Positions 35,498 to 45,758 are shown, counted from the first letter of the stretch. The stretch: DNA of 64,000 bases from Pedobacter sp. Leaf194 (GCF_001423945.1 NZ_LMPU01000001.1:927971-991970); one strand, 5' to 3'. Made by a program: numbers and translations. The notes: generated from the letters alone by a model not told the origin.

Positions 35498-37777
35498 TTA
35501 GCCTTGTGCTTTAAGTGCAGCTTCTCTCCTGATGATATTTAGAGCACCACCTGCAATAAACCATTCAATTTGCTGTGCATTGTAACTGTGGTTAACCGGG
35601 AATTGCTCCTCGGTACCATCTGCATGGTGCAATACCAATGTTAATGGTTTATCTGGTGCAAATTCTGTTAGGCCTAAAATATCAATTGTATCATCTTCTA
35701 AAATCTTATCGTAATCTTCTTTATTGGCAAACGTTAAGCCCAACATACCTTGTTTTTTAAGGTTCGTTTCATGGATACGGGCGAAAGATTTAACCAAAAC
35801 AGCACGAACACCCAAATGGCGAGGTTCCATAGCTGCGTGTTCACGAGATGAACCTTCACCGTAGTTTTCATCGCCAACTACGATAGAACCGACACCTGCA
35901 GCTTTGTAATCACGTTGCGTTGCCGGAACTGGTCCATATTCGCCGGTTAATTCGTTTTTAACATTATCAGTTTTATCGTTGAAGTAGTTTACCGCACCGA
36001 TTAACATGTTGTTAGAAATGTTATCCAAGTGGCCACGGAATTTTAACCATGGGCCAGCCATAGAGATGTGATCCGTTGTACACTTTCCTTTTGCTTTAAT
36101 TAGCAGTTTCAAACCCTTAAGGTCTGTGCCTTCCCAAGGTGTAAAAGGATCTAACAATTGTAAACGGTGTGAAGTTGGAGAAACCAAAACCTGAACCGAT
36201 GAACCATCGGCAGCGGGCGCCTGGAAACCGGCATCTTCTACAGCAAAACCTTTAGTAGGCAATTCATCACCCGTTGGTGGGTCTAATTTAACCTGCTCAC
36301 CTTTGTCGTTTGTTAAAGTATCTGTTAGCGGATTAAAACCTAAATCTCCGGCAATCGCAATTGCCGCTACCATTTCTGGCGAAGCTACGAAAGCGAAAGT
36401 GTTCGGGTTACCGTCTGCACGTTTCGCAAAGTTCCTGTTAAATGAATGAACGATGGTGTTTTTCTCTGCTTTCTCAGCACCAGTTCTGTCCCACATACCA
36501 ATACATGGTCCGCAGGCATTGGTGAAAATAGTCGCATTCAAATCTTCGAAAGTTTTCAAATAGCCATCGCGGTTGGCTGTATAGCGAACCTGTTCAGAAC
36601 CAGGATTGATACCAAAATCCGCTTTAGTTTTTAAACCTTTGGAAATGGCCTGGTTAGCAATGGATGCTGCTCTCGATAAATCTTCATATGATGAGTTGGT
36701 ACAAGAACCAATTAAGCCCCACTCAACTTTTAAAGGCCAGCCATTTTTTTCGGCCTCTACCTTCATTTGTGATACCGGAGTAGCCAAATCGGGTGTAAAA
36801 GGACCGTTCAAATATGGTTCTAAGGTATTTAAATCAATTTCGATAACCTGATCGAAATAGTTTTCAGGATCTGCATAAACTTCTGCATCACCTGTTAAAT
36901 ATTCTTTGATTTTATTAGCTTCATCGGCAACTTCGTTACGGTCTGTAGAACGTAAATAGCGTTCCATGCTTTCATCATAACCAAATGTAGAAGTAGTAGC
37001 ACCAATTTCGGCACCCATGTTACAAATAGTTCCTTTACCAGTACAGCTCAGGTTAATAGCACCATCGCCAAAATATTCTACAATTGCACCGGTACCACCT
37101 TTTACGGTTAAGATACCGGCAACTTTTAAAATAACATCCTTCGCAGCCGTCCAGCCGTTTAGTTTACCAGTTAATTTTACACCGATTAATTTTGGAAATT
37201 TAAGTTCCCAAGGCAATCCAGCCATTACGTCACAAGCATCAGCACCACCAACGCCAATCGCAACCATACCTAAACCGCCTGCATTAACCGTGTGTGAGTC
37301 GGTTCCAATCATCATTCCACCAGGGAAAGCATAATTTTCTAGTACAACCTGGTGGATGATTCCAGCGCCTGGTTTCCAGAAACCAATACCGTATTTATTT
37401 GATACAGAAGATAAAAAGTCGAATACTTCAGCGCTTTCTGTTCTTGCATGAGGCAAATCTATTGCAGCACCTTCTTTCGCCGTAATTAAGTGATCGCAGT
37501 GAACTGTTGAAGGCACTGCTACCTGAGGCCGACCAGCTTGCATAAATTGTAAAAGAGCCATCTGCGCAGTCGCATCCTGCATCGCAACGCGATCTGGTGC
37601 AAAATCTACGTAATCTGTTCCCCGAGAAAATGCTTTTTTAGGATCGCCGTCCCAAAGGTGAGCATACAATATTTTTTCAGATAATGTTAAAGGTCTGCCA
37701 ACTATTTTGCGGGCCGCATCTACACGAGGGCCGAAGTTTGCATAAACCTTTTTAATCATGTCTATATCAAAAGCCAT
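35498..37777 (-). CDS. acn: Aconitate hydratase, mitochondrial-type
   Basis: Interconverts citrate and isocitrate in the TCA cycle through a [4Fe-4S] cluster. 759 residues, the size of mitochondrial aconitase rather than the ~890-residue AcnA or the AcnB type. The cluster ligands are Cys359 (GSCTNSS), Cys422 and Cys425 (NACGPCIG). Other signatures: [22 protein letters not shown], and in the C-terminal swivel domain [22 protein letters not shown]. The gene is monocistronic, with the terminator at 35436-35472. Confidence 0.96.
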   Translation of the reverse strand: MAFDIDMIKKVYANFGPRVDAARKIVGRPLTLSEKILYAHLWDGDPKKAFSRGTDYVDFAPDRVAMQDATAQMALLQFMQAGRPQVAVPSTVHCDHLITAKEGAAIDLPHARTESAEVFDFLSSVSNKYGIGFWKPGAGIIHQVVLENYAFPGGMMIGTDSHTVNAGGLGMVAIGVGGADACDVMAGLPWELKFPKLIGVKLTGKLNGWTAAKDVILKVAGILTVKGGTGAIVEYFGDGAINLSCTGKGTICNMGAEIGATTSTFGYDESMERYLRSTDRNEVADEANKIKEYLTGDAEVYADPENYFDQVIEIDLNTLEPYLNGPFTPDLATPVSQMKVEAEKNGWPLKVEWGLIGSCTNSSYEDLSRAASIANQAISKGLKTKADFGINPGSEQVRYTANRDGYLKTFEDLNATIFTNACGPCIGMWDRTGAEKAEKNTIVHSFNRNFAKRADGNPNTFAFVASPEMVAAIAIAGDLGFNPLTDTLTNDKGEQVKLDPPTGDELPTKGFAVEDAGFQAPAADGSSVQVLVSPTSHRLQLLDPFTPWEGTDLKGLKLLIKAKGKCTTDHISMAGPWLKFRGHLDNISNNMLIGAVNYFNDKTDNVKNELTGEYGPVPATQRDYKAAGVGSIVVGDENYGEGSSREHAAMEPRHLGVRAVLVKSFARIHETNLKKQGMLGLTFANKEDYDKILEDDTIDILGLTEFAPDKPLTLVLHHADGTEEQFPVNHSYNAQQIEWFIAGGALNIIRREAALKAQG

Positions 37778-38015
37778 CGATTTATTGGTTAAAAGGTAAT
37801 ACTTCTATTCTAATAGGTGCGAATTTACAAAAAAAATGAACCTGTTACAGTCATAGGAGGATCATTGTATTATTTATTATTGTTCTAAATAGATCGCTTC
37901 GCCAATTGTTCAATTGCGGACTATCCTGTTCATTTACGAACACAAGCTGGGTGGTTACAAACATTAACCAGTTGTATATTAGCCGATTAGGTTTCTTCGC
38001 TTAGTTGGCATTACT

Positions 38016-38642
38016 TTAGCTTTCGTTCAATGATGAAAACTGAAAACCTTTTTCGGAAAAATATTTTAAAACGAGGGGCAAAGCGTATTTTAAACGGTCG
38101 AAAGCTTTCAGGCTATCATGAAAAACGATAATTGAACCATTTCGGGCATTGTTGATTACGTTTTTGTAACATTTTTCGGGAGCGAGGGTTAGGTCGAAAT
38201 CGCCACTTAGTGTATCCCACATTACGATATTTAGTTTTGGGATATGAGATTTGAGAAGCTTAATTTGCGACTTTTTTATTCTTCCGTACGGAGGCCTGAA
38301 TAAATTAGTTTTAGTAAGCTGCTGGCACTTTAAGGCATTTTGGATGTAGCTTTCGTTGTCGGTTATCCAGCCTTTTAGGTGGTTGAAAGTATGATTTCCG
38401 ATAGCATGACCGTCTTTTGTTAGTCGGTTGAAGACATCAGGATGCTTGATAATATTATCGCCAATACAAAAAAAAGTCGCTTTGGCATTGAAGACTTTTA
38501 AAGTTTTTAAAACAAAATCTGTAACATTGGGTATGGGTCCATCGTCAAAGGTTAAATAAATAACTTTTTCGTTTCGGGATTTATTCCATAACAAAGATGG
38601 GTAATACCATTTAAGCAGAAGCGGCGATTTTACCAGGTACAT
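38016..38642 (-). CDS. Polysaccharide deacetylase (NodB homology domain)
   Basis: 208 residues of a carbohydrate esterase family 4 domain. Motif 1 is YLTFDDGPIP with the catalytic base and metal Asp; motif 2 is GNHTFNHL, with both metal-binding His; motif 3 is FRPPYGRIK; the C-terminal SIIVFHDS supplies the conserved His. It removes N-acetyl groups from a polysaccharide such as peptidoglycan or an exopolysaccharide. A short N-terminal hydrophobic stretch (SPLLLKWYYPSLLW) may anchor it, but no clear cleavable signal peptide is seen. It is divergent from the tolC-like gene. Confidence 0.9.
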   Translation of the reverse strand: MYLVKSPLLLKWYYPSLLWNKSRNEKVIYLTFDDGPIPNVTDFVLKTLKVFNAKATFFCIGDNIIKHPDVFNRLTKDGHAIGNHTFNHLKGWITDNESYIQNALKCQQLTKTNLFRPPYGRIKKSQIKLLKSHIPKLNIVMWDTLSGDFDLTLAPEKCYKNVINNARNGSIIVFHDSLKAFDRLKYALPLVLKYFSEKGFQFSSLNES

Positions 38643-38713
38643 TACGCCAAAGTTAGTAATTGCCCGGACACATTGAAATTATTGAAGTTGTTTATATAGA
38701 TTTGAAACAAATT

Positions 38714-40072
38714 ATGAAGATGTTTACCCAAACAAAGTTTTTTACCTGCACTACATTGTTAATTGCTTTAGGCTGTAGTCAAATTGTTAACGCCCAGCAA
38801 GTAATTACCATACAACAGGCTGTTGATAATACCCTAAATAATAATCTTACCATAAAGCAGGCCCAGTTTAGCGCTGCAATAACCGACGAAAATTTAACGC
38901 AATCTAAATACGCTCTTTACCCAAATTTAAACGCAAGCATCAATCCAAACTTAACATTTGGGCGTGGTTTGGATCAAACAACTTTCCAGGTTACCAATCA
39001 AACATCTTTATTTACAAGCGGAAATTTAAGCACCAATGTTGACCTTTTTCGCGGATTTGAAAAAGTAAACCAGATTAGACAGAATAAGTTGCTTTTAGCT
39101 GCAGATCAAACTAATGTTGATAAGGTTAAAAACGACTTGATTTTAAATGTTGTTACTGCCTATCTGCAGGTGTTGTACAATACTGACCTGGAGCGGGCTT
39201 CGAAAGAGCAGCTGGAGATCGCAAACAAAACCCTGACCAGAGAAAACGCCTTGCTTGATGCCGGAAACAAAACCCTTGCTGATATTTCGCAAGCCAAATC
39301 GCAGGTAGCCATAGCAGAACTGAATTTAACAAACGCACAAAATGCACTGTCAATTTCTTACCTAACCCTAGGCCAGTTGATGGAGATGCAACCAAATCAA
39401 CGTTTTGTGGTTCAGGCTCCTTTAATCGATAATGTTAAAGCGGCGCCATCAGCTGCAAGTCCTGAAGAGATTTACAATAATGCCCTAAGCATTTTTCCCG
39501 ACATAAAATTAGCGAATCTACGTTCGGAGGCAGCAAAACAAGGGATAGCCGTAGCAAAAGGGGCTTACTCGCCATCCTTAAGTTTAGGTGCCGGCCTTAA
39601 TACTTCATATTCATATCAGTTTAAATATAACGGGCAATTTCCACAATCGTCTTTCACCGACCAAATTAACCAGCGTTTGGGCCAAAGCATTGGTATGAGT
39701 TTGCAAATTCCCATTTTTAATGGCTTCAGTGCCCGCTCTACAGTGAGGAGAGCTAAAATAACTTACCAAAACAGTTTAACAACAGAGCAATTGGCCAAAA
39801 ACAATTTAAATAAAGTTATCTTTCAGGCAACTACAGATTTAAAAGCCGCTCAGAGTCGGTATGGTTCTACACAAAATGCTTTTAATGCGCAAAAAGATGC
39901 TTTCTATGTAGTAGAACAACGTTATAACGTAGGTTTAGTGAACTCGCTTGATTATAGTACGGCACAAACCAACAGAAATAAAGCTGAAATTGATTTTATC
40001 CAGGCAAAATACGACCTGTTATTTAGAGCTAAAGTAATTGACTATTATTTAGGCAAACAGATTACATTTTAA
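38714..40072 (+). CDS. TolC-family outer-membrane efflux protein
   Basis: 452 residues from the ATG at 38714 (MKMFTQTKFFTCTTLLIALG, a signal peptide). The frame extends upstream to a TTG, which I reject because those residues are not signal-like and overlap the divergent promoter region. Two outer-membrane efflux repeats are visible: QAVDNTLNNNLTIKQAQF near the mature N-terminus, LLDAGNKTLADISQAKSQVA, and in the second half FNGFSARSTVRRAKI and YNVGLVNSLDYSTAQTNRNKAE. It forms a trimeric channel for type I or MacAB-like export. The adaptor gene follows 30 bp downstream. Confidence 0.92.
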   Translation: MKMFTQTKFFTCTTLLIALGCSQIVNAQQVITIQQAVDNTLNNNLTIKQAQFSAAITDENLTQSKYALYPNLNASINPNLTFGRGLDQTTFQVTNQTSLFTSGNLSTNVDLFRGFEKVNQIRQNKLLLAADQTNVDKVKNDLILNVVTAYLQVLYNTDLERASKEQLEIANKTLTRENALLDAGNKTLADISQAKSQVAIAELNLTNAQNALSISYLTLGQLMEMQPNQRFVVQAPLIDNVKAAPSAASPEEIYNNALSIFPDIKLANLRSEAAKQGIAVAKGAYSPSLSLGAGLNTSYSYQFKYNGQFPQSSFTDQINQRLGQSIGMSLQIPIFNGFSARSTVRRAKITYQNSLTTEQLAKNNLNKVIFQATTDLKAAQSRYGSTQNAFNAQKDAFYVVEQRYNVGLVNSLDYSTAQTNRNKAEIDFIQAKYDLLFRAKVIDYYLGKQITF

Positions 40073-40102
40073 TAACCAACAAACGAAATACAATAAAATA
40101 TT

Positions 40103-41446
40103 ATGAAACTGAAGCACATTTTAATTACCATTGGTGTTATCCTTGTTGTTCTAATCGGATTAAGACTTGCCGGTGTAATAGGCGGCAACAAAACTGAAAA
40201 GGTTACAACAGAGAAAGCATCTGATAGGACTGTTGTTGAAACAGTAACTGCCAGTGGTAAAATACAACCCGAAACAGAAGTGAAATTAAGCTCGGAGGTA
40301 TCGGGTGAGGTGGTTGAACTAAAGGTAAAAGAAGGAGATATTGTAAAAGCCGGACAATTACTATGTAAAGTGAGACCAGATGTATTGCAATCGGGTTACG
40401 AAAGGACTGTAGCATCATTTAACGCTCAAAAAGCCAGTGTTGCAGCAGCTCAACAACAGCTGATTCAAAACCAGGCTAATTTTGTTAATTCAGAAGCCAC
40501 TTATAAGCGTAACGTAGAACTGTATAATAAAAAAGTGATTTCAGCTTCGGAGTTTGATGCAGCGAAAGCGGCTTACTTAACCGCAAAAGCAAATTTGGCC
40601 AGTGCTAAAGAAAATGTAACAGGTGCGAAATTTACGCTCGAACAAACCGGTGCAAACGTTAAAGAAGCTGGTGCAAACCTTGCAAAGACAACAATTTACG
40701 CTCCTGTAGATGGTGTAGTTTCAAAACTTTCCATCGAGCTGGGCGACCGTATTCTGGGTACTTCTCAAATGGCTGGTACGGAGATTATGCGTATTTCAAA
40801 CCTTTCATCAATGGAAGTAAATGTTGATGTAAATGAAAATGACATTACGCGTGTTAAAGTTGGCGACAAGGCTTCAATTGAAGTGGATGCGTTTTCTGAT
40901 AAAAAATTTAGAGGTGAGGTTACCGAAATCGCAAGTTCGTCAACTGCTGTGGGTACCACAACTTCTACATCTGTAGATCAGGTTACAAACTTTTCTGTAA
41001 AAATCAGGATTACTGAAGAACTTGCCGGCAAACAACAATCTATCTTCCGCCCGGGCATGTCTGCAACTGTAGATATTGAAAGTGAATCGTTAAAAGGTTT
41101 AGCAGTGCCAATTCAAGCTGTATTTACAGATAACAAGAATAAATCTGGAGATGCTGGCGCCTCATCGAATAACCAGGAAAATAACGACAAACAAAAATCA
41201 AAACTTACTGATAAAACCGTTAAACAGTTCGTTTATATTTATGATGCTACAAGCAAAAAAGTTAAGCAGGCGGAAGTTACCACAGGAATTCAGAACGACC
41301 AGTTTATTATTGTAAAAAGTGGTGTTAAAGCCGGACAGGAAATCGTAACGGGACCTTACTCAGCCATTCAAAATAAGCTTAAAGACGGAATGGTTGTAGA
41401 AAAAACATCTAAAGACCAGTTATTTAGCAAAGACGCTAAGAAGTAG
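40103..41446 (+). CDS. Periplasmic adaptor (membrane fusion protein) of an efflux system
   Basis: 447 residues: an N-terminal membrane anchor (HILITIGVILVVLIGLRLAG), a lipoyl-like half (VSGEVVELKVKEGDIVKAGQ), a long coiled-coil hairpin (about residues 100-195, rich in Ala/Gln/Lys), the second lipoyl half TTIYAPVDGVVSKLSIELGD, a beta-barrel domain and a membrane-proximal domain. It bridges an inner-membrane pump and TolC; the sequence is closest to MacA-like adaptors. No ABC or RND pump gene follows, as gpsA comes next, so the pump must be elsewhere. A Ser/Asn/Lys-rich insert lies near residues 348-372. Confidence 0.9.
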   Translation: MKLKHILITIGVILVVLIGLRLAGVIGGNKTEKVTTEKASDRTVVETVTASGKIQPETEVKLSSEVSGEVVELKVKEGDIVKAGQLLCKVRPDVLQSGYERTVASFNAQKASVAAAQQQLIQNQANFVNSEATYKRNVELYNKKVISASEFDAAKAAYLTAKANLASAKENVTGAKFTLEQTGANVKEAGANLAKTTIYAPVDGVVSKLSIELGDRILGTSQMAGTEIMRISNLSSMEVNVDVNENDITRVKVGDKASIEVDAFSDKKFRGEVTEIASSSTAVGTTTSTSVDQVTNFSVKIRITEELAGKQQSIFRPGMSATVDIESESLKGLAVPIQAVFTDNKNKSGDAGASSNNQENNDKQKSKLTDKTVKQFVYIYDATSKKVKQAEVTTGIQNDQFIIVKSGVKAGQEIVTGPYSAIQNKLKDGMVVEKTSKDQLFSKDAKK

Positions 41447-41489
41447 TGTTTAATTAGTCGCAAGAAAAACAGTAACTTGCAGTGGTTTG

Positions 41490-41542
41490 AGGTGTAAGGT
41501 TTAGGGTTTTAAGGCAGTTTGCCAAACCTAAACCTTGCACCT
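41490..41542. repeat. Imperfect inverted repeat between the adaptor gene and gpsA
   Basis: AGGTGTAAGGTTTAGG (41490-41505) pairs with CCTAAACCTTGCACCT (41527-41542), one mismatch in 16, with a 21-nt spacer that itself contains GGCA/TGCC. There is no T-run right after the stem; it could be an attenuating hairpin or a genome-wide repeat. Confidence 0.6.
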
Positions 41543-41568
41543 TTTACCTTAAATTGTTTTTTATAACT

Positions 41569-42567
41569 ATGGTACCAAAAATAGCGATGATTGGCGGCGG
41601 AAGCTGGGCTACTGCAATTGTAAAAATGCTATCAGATAATTTAACTGAAAAGGAAATTTACTGGTGGATGAGAAATGCTGAAGCCATTGAGCACATAAAA
41701 CGCTTTAAACATAACCCCCATTACATTAGTTCTGTCGAAATAAAAATCTCACCTGATAATATTTCTGACGATATAAGTTGCATCATACGGGCGGCAGATT
41801 ATGTTGTTTTAAATGTGCCTGCTGCCTTTCTAAAAGCTAGTTTAAGCAACATTACTGCTAACGATTTAAAAGGTAAAAAAATTGTCTCGGCCATTAAGGG
41901 TATAGTTCCAGAAGATAATCTGATTATTGGCGAATTTCTACACGAGGTTTATCAAATTCCTTATCATGATATTCTGGTTGTGAGCGGACCCTGCCATGCG
42001 GAAGAGGTTGCTTTCGAAAAGTTATCGTACTTAACAATTGCCTGCACTGATATTGAAAAGGCATCTTCTTTCGCTTCCTTTTTAAACACAAGGTACATTA
42101 AAACCAATGTATCTGATGATATTTATGGAACAGAGTATGCTGCGGTCTTAAAAAATATATATGCCGTAGCAAGTGGTATTTGTCATGGCATCGGTTACGG
42201 AGATAACTTCCAGGCCGTGTTGATCAGCAACGCGATTCGCGAAATAAAAAGCTTTGTAAATGCTGTTCATCCCATCAATCGGGATATTATGGAATCGGCA
42301 TATTTGGGCGATCTGCTGGTAACCGCCTACTCTCAGTTTAGTAGGAACCGAACATTTGGGAATATGGTAGGGAAGGGCTACACTGTAAAATCAGCGCAGC
42401 TGGAAATGAATATGGTGGCAGAGGGTTACTACGCCGCGAAATGTATGCACATTAAAAATGAGGCTTATAATGTAGACATGCCAATTTGTAAGGCTGTTCA
42501 TAATATTTTGTACGAAAACCGATCGCCGCATATTGAGATGAAACTTTTGGCAGAACAGTTAAATTAA
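41569..42567 (+). CDS. gpsA: NAD(P)-dependent glycerol-3-phosphate dehydrogenase
   Basis: Reduces dihydroxyacetone phosphate to sn-glycerol 3-phosphate for phospholipid synthesis. I use the ATG at 41569 (MVPKIAMIGGGSWATAIVKML), 332 residues; an upstream TTG would add only five residues. Signatures: GGGSWATAIVKML (nucleotide loop), VVSGPCHAEEVA, the catalytic Lys in EYAAVLKNIYAVASG, and SRNRTFG with the substrate-binding Arg. Length and order are typical. It follows the inverted repeat at 41490-41542. Confidence 0.94.
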   Translation: MVPKIAMIGGGSWATAIVKMLSDNLTEKEIYWWMRNAEAIEHIKRFKHNPHYISSVEIKISPDNISDDISCIIRAADYVVLNVPAAFLKASLSNITANDLKGKKIVSAIKGIVPEDNLIIGEFLHEVYQIPYHDILVVSGPCHAEEVAFEKLSYLTIACTDIEKASSFASFLNTRYIKTNVSDDIYGTEYAAVLKNIYAVASGICHGIGYGDNFQAVLISNAIREIKSFVNAVHPINRDIMESAYLGDLLVTAYSQFSRNRTFGNMVGKGYTVKSAQLEMNMVAEGYYAAKCMHIKNEAYNVDMPICKAVHNILYENRSPHIEMKLLAEQLN

Positions 42568-42727
42568 TCTGTTAGGAGATTTCGCCTAGCGATGTTTAAG
42601 TAGCCGGCAGTTTAGCGTTCAGGTTAATGCATTTGAAAGTATCTGTTCCAGTAATTTTGATTACATTAATATTGATACGGCGGTTAAAACAAAAACGAAA
42701 CACCAAACGTTTAGTATCAAATAAAAT

Positions 42728-43075
42728 ATGACGGTCATGAAAAAGAAATTTGCAATAGGATTATTAACACTCGCACTATTTGGCGGTTTAAGTTTGAGCG
42801 TAAACGCACAAGAAAAGAAAACCGATGTTGGTAAAGCTTTGGATAAAACAGGTAAAGTAATTGGTAAAGGCGCTAAATCTGTTGGTAACAAAACGGCCGA
42901 GGTGGCTGTTAAAGGTGGCTCTAAAGTAGCAGATAAAACCTGGAAAGGCAAGATGGCACCAGATGGTTCTGATGTGTACATTAACGCAAAGAATGAAAAA
43001 TACTATGTGAACTCAAAAGGTGCCAAAATCTGGTTAAAACCAAGCCAGATTAAAACAAGAGTAGAGAAAAAATAG
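42728..43075 (+). CDS. Small exported protein of unknown function
   Basis: 115 residues with a signal peptide (MKKKFAIGLLTLALFGGLSLSVNAQ; the ATG three codons in, at 42737, is the more natural start). The mature part is lysine-rich with degenerate Lys-Gly/Val-Gly-Lys repeats (KVIGKGAKSVGNKTAEVAVKGG) and then PDGSDVYINAKNEKYYVNSKG. It is predicted to be a basic, periplasmic protein. No family recognised. The bidirectional terminator at 43086-43121 follows. Confidence 0.7.
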   Translation: MTVMKKKFAIGLLTLALFGGLSLSVNAQEKKTDVGKALDKTGKVIGKGAKSVGNKTAEVAVKGGSKVADKTWKGKMAPDGSDVYINAKNEKYYVNSKGAKIWLKPSQIKTRVEKK

Positions 43076-43085
43076 TGCTTAATAA

Positions 43086-43121
43086 AAATGGCCGATTGTT
43101 TACAATCGGCCATTTCTTTTT
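43086..43121. terminator. Bidirectional terminator between the small exported protein gene and rimO
   Basis: Stem AAATGGCCGATTGT / ACAATCGGCCATTT with a loop of about two nt and T-runs on both outgoing sides (CTTTTTT on plus, TTTTTA on minus). Confidence 0.9.
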
Positions 43122-43123
43122 TA

Positions 43124-44455
43124 TTAAATAATCGTTCCGTATAAATCGAAATCTTCTGCCCGGTTTATTTTAACATTTACGAAGCTTCCATTTGCCGCGT
43201 AGCCAGTGGCAGCGTCAATTAAAACCTCGTTGTCAACCTCAGGCGAGTCGAACTCAGTTCTTCCAACAAAAAAATCACCCTCTTTCTTATCAACAAGTAC
43301 CTTAAAGGTTTTGCCAACTTTTTCCTGGTTAATGTCAAAAGAAATACCCTGCTGGATTTCCATTATCTCATCAACGCGTTGTTGTTTTATTTCATCAGAA
43401 ACGTCATCAATGAGTGTGTGTGCATGTGTTTTTTCTTCGTGCGAATAAGTAAAGCAGCCAAGCCGATCGAACTTTGTTTCGGCAACCCACGCTTTCATCT
43501 CCTCAAAATCGTGTTCCGTTTCTCCAGGATAGCCACAGATTAACGTAGTTCGCATTGCGATATTTGGCACCCTATCTCTAATCTGATTTACCAAATCGAT
43601 CGTTTTCTGCTTTGTTGTACCACGGCGCATGGATTTAAGCATGTTATCGGTAATATGTTGTAAAGGCATATCAAGGTACTTGCAGATGTTATCACGCTCA
43701 TTCATCGCATCCAGAATTTCCATTGGGAAACCTGAAGGATATGCATATTGTAAACGAATCCACTCAATACCCTGAACGTCAGATAAACGGCGCATCAATT
43801 CATCCAGTTTACGAACGCCATATAAGTCGAGCCCATAATAGGTTAAGTCTTGTGCGATTAATATCAGTTCTTTCGTACCATTTTTGGCAAGAATTTTGGC
43901 TTCGTTAACTAACTCTTCCATTGGCTTGCTCATGTGTTTCCCACGCATAAGCGGAATTGCACAGAAAGAACATGGACGGTTGCAACCCTCTGCAATTTTA
44001 AAATAGGCAAAATGAGACGGGGTAGTAAGCAAGCGTTCGCCAATAAGTTCGTGTTTGTAGTTTGCGCCTAACTCATGCAGTATGTTTTGCAAATCATTAG
44101 TGCCGAAAAAAGCATCGACATTGGTAATTTCCGATTCCAGTTCTGGTTTGTAGCGCTCAGATAAACATCCGGTAACCACCACTTTGCCAATTTTGCCAGC
44201 CTCTTTTAATTCGCTAAACTGTAAAATAGTATCAATGGATTCTTGCTTTGCATTATCAATAAAACCGCAGGTATTAATAACAACGATGTCATCTTTCCCC
44301 ATTTTGTCGGATTCGTGTACAACATTTAAATTATTGCCGCGAAGCTGACCCATCAAAACTTCTGAATCGTAAATATTTTTGGAACAACCTAATGTAATCA
44401 CATTGATTTTAGGTTGTTTAATTGTTAAATTTTTTTTTATGGTTCTGGTATTCAT
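43124..44455 (-). CDS. rimO: Ribosomal protein S12 methylthiotransferase RimO
   Basis: 443 residues. Adds a methylthio group to the conserved Asp of ribosomal protein S12. The three MTTase domains are present: N-terminal UPF0004 (INVITLGCSKNIYDSEVLMGQL, with Cys, and further Cys in INTCGFIDNA and VVTGCLSERY binding the auxiliary cluster), the radical SAM core with EGCNRPCSFCAIPLMRGKH (CxxxCxxC), and a C-terminal TRAM domain (DFFVGRTEFDSPEVDNEVLI). RimO, not MiaB, is indicated by the IxxQDLTYYG loop. Monocistronic. Confidence 0.95.
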   Translation of the reverse strand: MNTRTIKKNLTIKQPKINVITLGCSKNIYDSEVLMGQLRGNNLNVVHESDKMGKDDIVVINTCGFIDNAKQESIDTILQFSELKEAGKIGKVVVTGCLSERYKPELESEITNVDAFFGTNDLQNILHELGANYKHELIGERLLTTPSHFAYFKIAEGCNRPCSFCAIPLMRGKHMSKPMEELVNEAKILAKNGTKELILIAQDLTYYGLDLYGVRKLDELMRRLSDVQGIEWIRLQYAYPSGFPMEILDAMNERDNICKYLDMPLQHITDNMLKSMRRGTTKQKTIDLVNQIRDRVPNIAMRTTLICGYPGETEHDFEEMKAWVAETKFDRLGCFTYSHEEKTHAHTLIDDVSDEIKQQRVDEIMEIQQGISFDINQEKVGKTFKVLVDKKEGDFFVGRTEFDSPEVDNEVLIDAATGYAANGSFVNVKINRAEDFDLYGTII

Positions 44456-44770
44456 ATCTTGCTGGTTACGCTTCCCTTAAAGCTTGATTCCACAGATTTT
44501 TTCAAGGGTATTTAAACTTTTTAAAGATTGGATGACTTCTAGTGACTGCACAAACTATATCGTCAATTTCAAATCAATCATTACACTGGTATAAAAATTT
44601 GTAGTGATTTTCAGTTTAACTACAAATCTGGTTACTTGGCAACTTCAATTGCAAAAGTTAATTAAATACACTTTGATTTATTCCATCACTATAGCTACTT
44701 CAAATCTGTGCAATTGAGTAAACTGTGAAATCAAGCAGGCAGTGTATGGTTTTTAACTTTCCAATGAAAT
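44456..44770. other. Intergenic region between rimO and ftsY, no gene seen
   Basis: 315 bp. AATCATTACA (44576-44585) and TGTAGTGATT (44600-44609) form a near-perfect 10-bp stem with a 14-nt loop; its role is unclear. The region carries the rimO promoter and the end of the ftsY transcript. No other structure was seen. Confidence 0.35.
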
Positions 44771-45733
44771 TTACTTAAATAAACTATTTACAAACTCCTT
44801 TTTATCAAAAAGTTGTAAATCGCCTATTTTTTCACCTACACCAATGTATTTAACGGGTATTTTAAACTGGTCTGAAATGCCAATAACAACGCCGCCTTTT
44901 GCCGTACCATCAAGTTTTGTAATGGCCAAAGCATTAACATCTGTGGCTTCTGTAAATTGCTTACATTGCTCGAAGGCATTCTGCCCGGTAGAGGCATCAA
45001 GAACTAATAAAATTTCATGTGGCGCGTTAGGAACAACCTTTTGCATCACCTGTTTTATCTTACCAAGTTCATTCATTAATCCAACTTTGTTGTGTAAACG
45101 GCCCGCGGTGTCTATTATCACCACATCTTCTCCATTGGCAACGGCAGATTGCAGGGTATCGAAAGCTACTGACGCAGGGTCTGAACCCATTGCCTGAGCC
45201 ACAACTCTAACACCAACACGCTCTCCCCATAACTTAATCTGATCTACAGCTGCGGCTCTAAATGTATCTGCGGCACCTAAAACAACCTTTAGATTCGCCT
45301 CTTTAAGCTTGTGGGCGAGTTTGCCAATGGTAGTCGTTTTGCCAACGCCATTTACGCCTACAACCATAATCACATAAGGCTTATGATCGCCATATTCAAA
45401 CTGACGGAAATCATTGCTGTTGTTTTCAGATAATAACAACTGAATCTCATCACGGAGTAAGTAGTTTAATTCAGAAGTGTTTAAATATTTATCTTTAGAT
45501 ACCCGTTCTTCAATACGCTTAATAATCTTTAACGTGGTGCTTACGCCTACATCAGAGGTTACCAAAACCTCTTCAAGATTATCAAGTACTTCATCATCAA
45601 CAGAAGATTTTCCGGCAACAGCTTTTGTTATTTTGTTAAAGAAGCCATCTTTAGTTTTCTCCAAGCCTTTATCCAATGCTTCCTGTGCTTCAGGCGCTGT
45701 TTCTTTCTTTTTGAAAAAATCGAATAAACCCAT
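44771..45733 (-). CDS. ftsY: Signal recognition particle receptor FtsY
   Basis: 320 residues from MGLFDFFKKKE at 45733; the frame is open seven codons upstream but the GLFDFFKK start is standard in Bacteroidota FtsY. It lacks the long acidic A domain. The N domain includes SVDDEVLDNLEEVLVTSDVG, and the GTPase G domain has GVNGVGKTTTIGKLA (G1), DTFRAAAVDQ, DTAGRLHNK (G3) and ITKLDGTAKGG (G4). FtsY docks ribosome-SRP complexes at the inner membrane. It is the last gene of the rpmB-rpmG-DUF4295-ftsY series, though a hairpin at 45759-45786 separates it. Confidence 0.95.
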   Translation of the reverse strand: MGLFDFFKKKETAPEAQEALDKGLEKTKDGFFNKITKAVAGKSSVDDEVLDNLEEVLVTSDVGVSTTLKIIKRIEERVSKDKYLNTSELNYLLRDEIQLLLSENNSNDFRQFEYGDHKPYVIMVVGVNGVGKTTTIGKLAHKLKEANLKVVLGAADTFRAAAVDQIKLWGERVGVRVVAQAMGSDPASVAFDTLQSAVANGEDVVIIDTAGRLHNKVGLMNELGKIKQVMQKVVPNAPHEILLVLDASTGQNAFEQCKQFTEATDVNALAITKLDGTAKGGVVIGISDQFKIPVKYIGVGEKIGDLQLFDKKEFVNSLFK

Positions 45734-45758
45734 ATGTAAATTTTTATATAACAAAAAA

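Noticed and set aside
37017..37334. 105-codon open frame antisense to aconitase
   Set aside because: Lies wholly inside a well-supported gene; proline/isoleucine-rich mirror translation with no domain.
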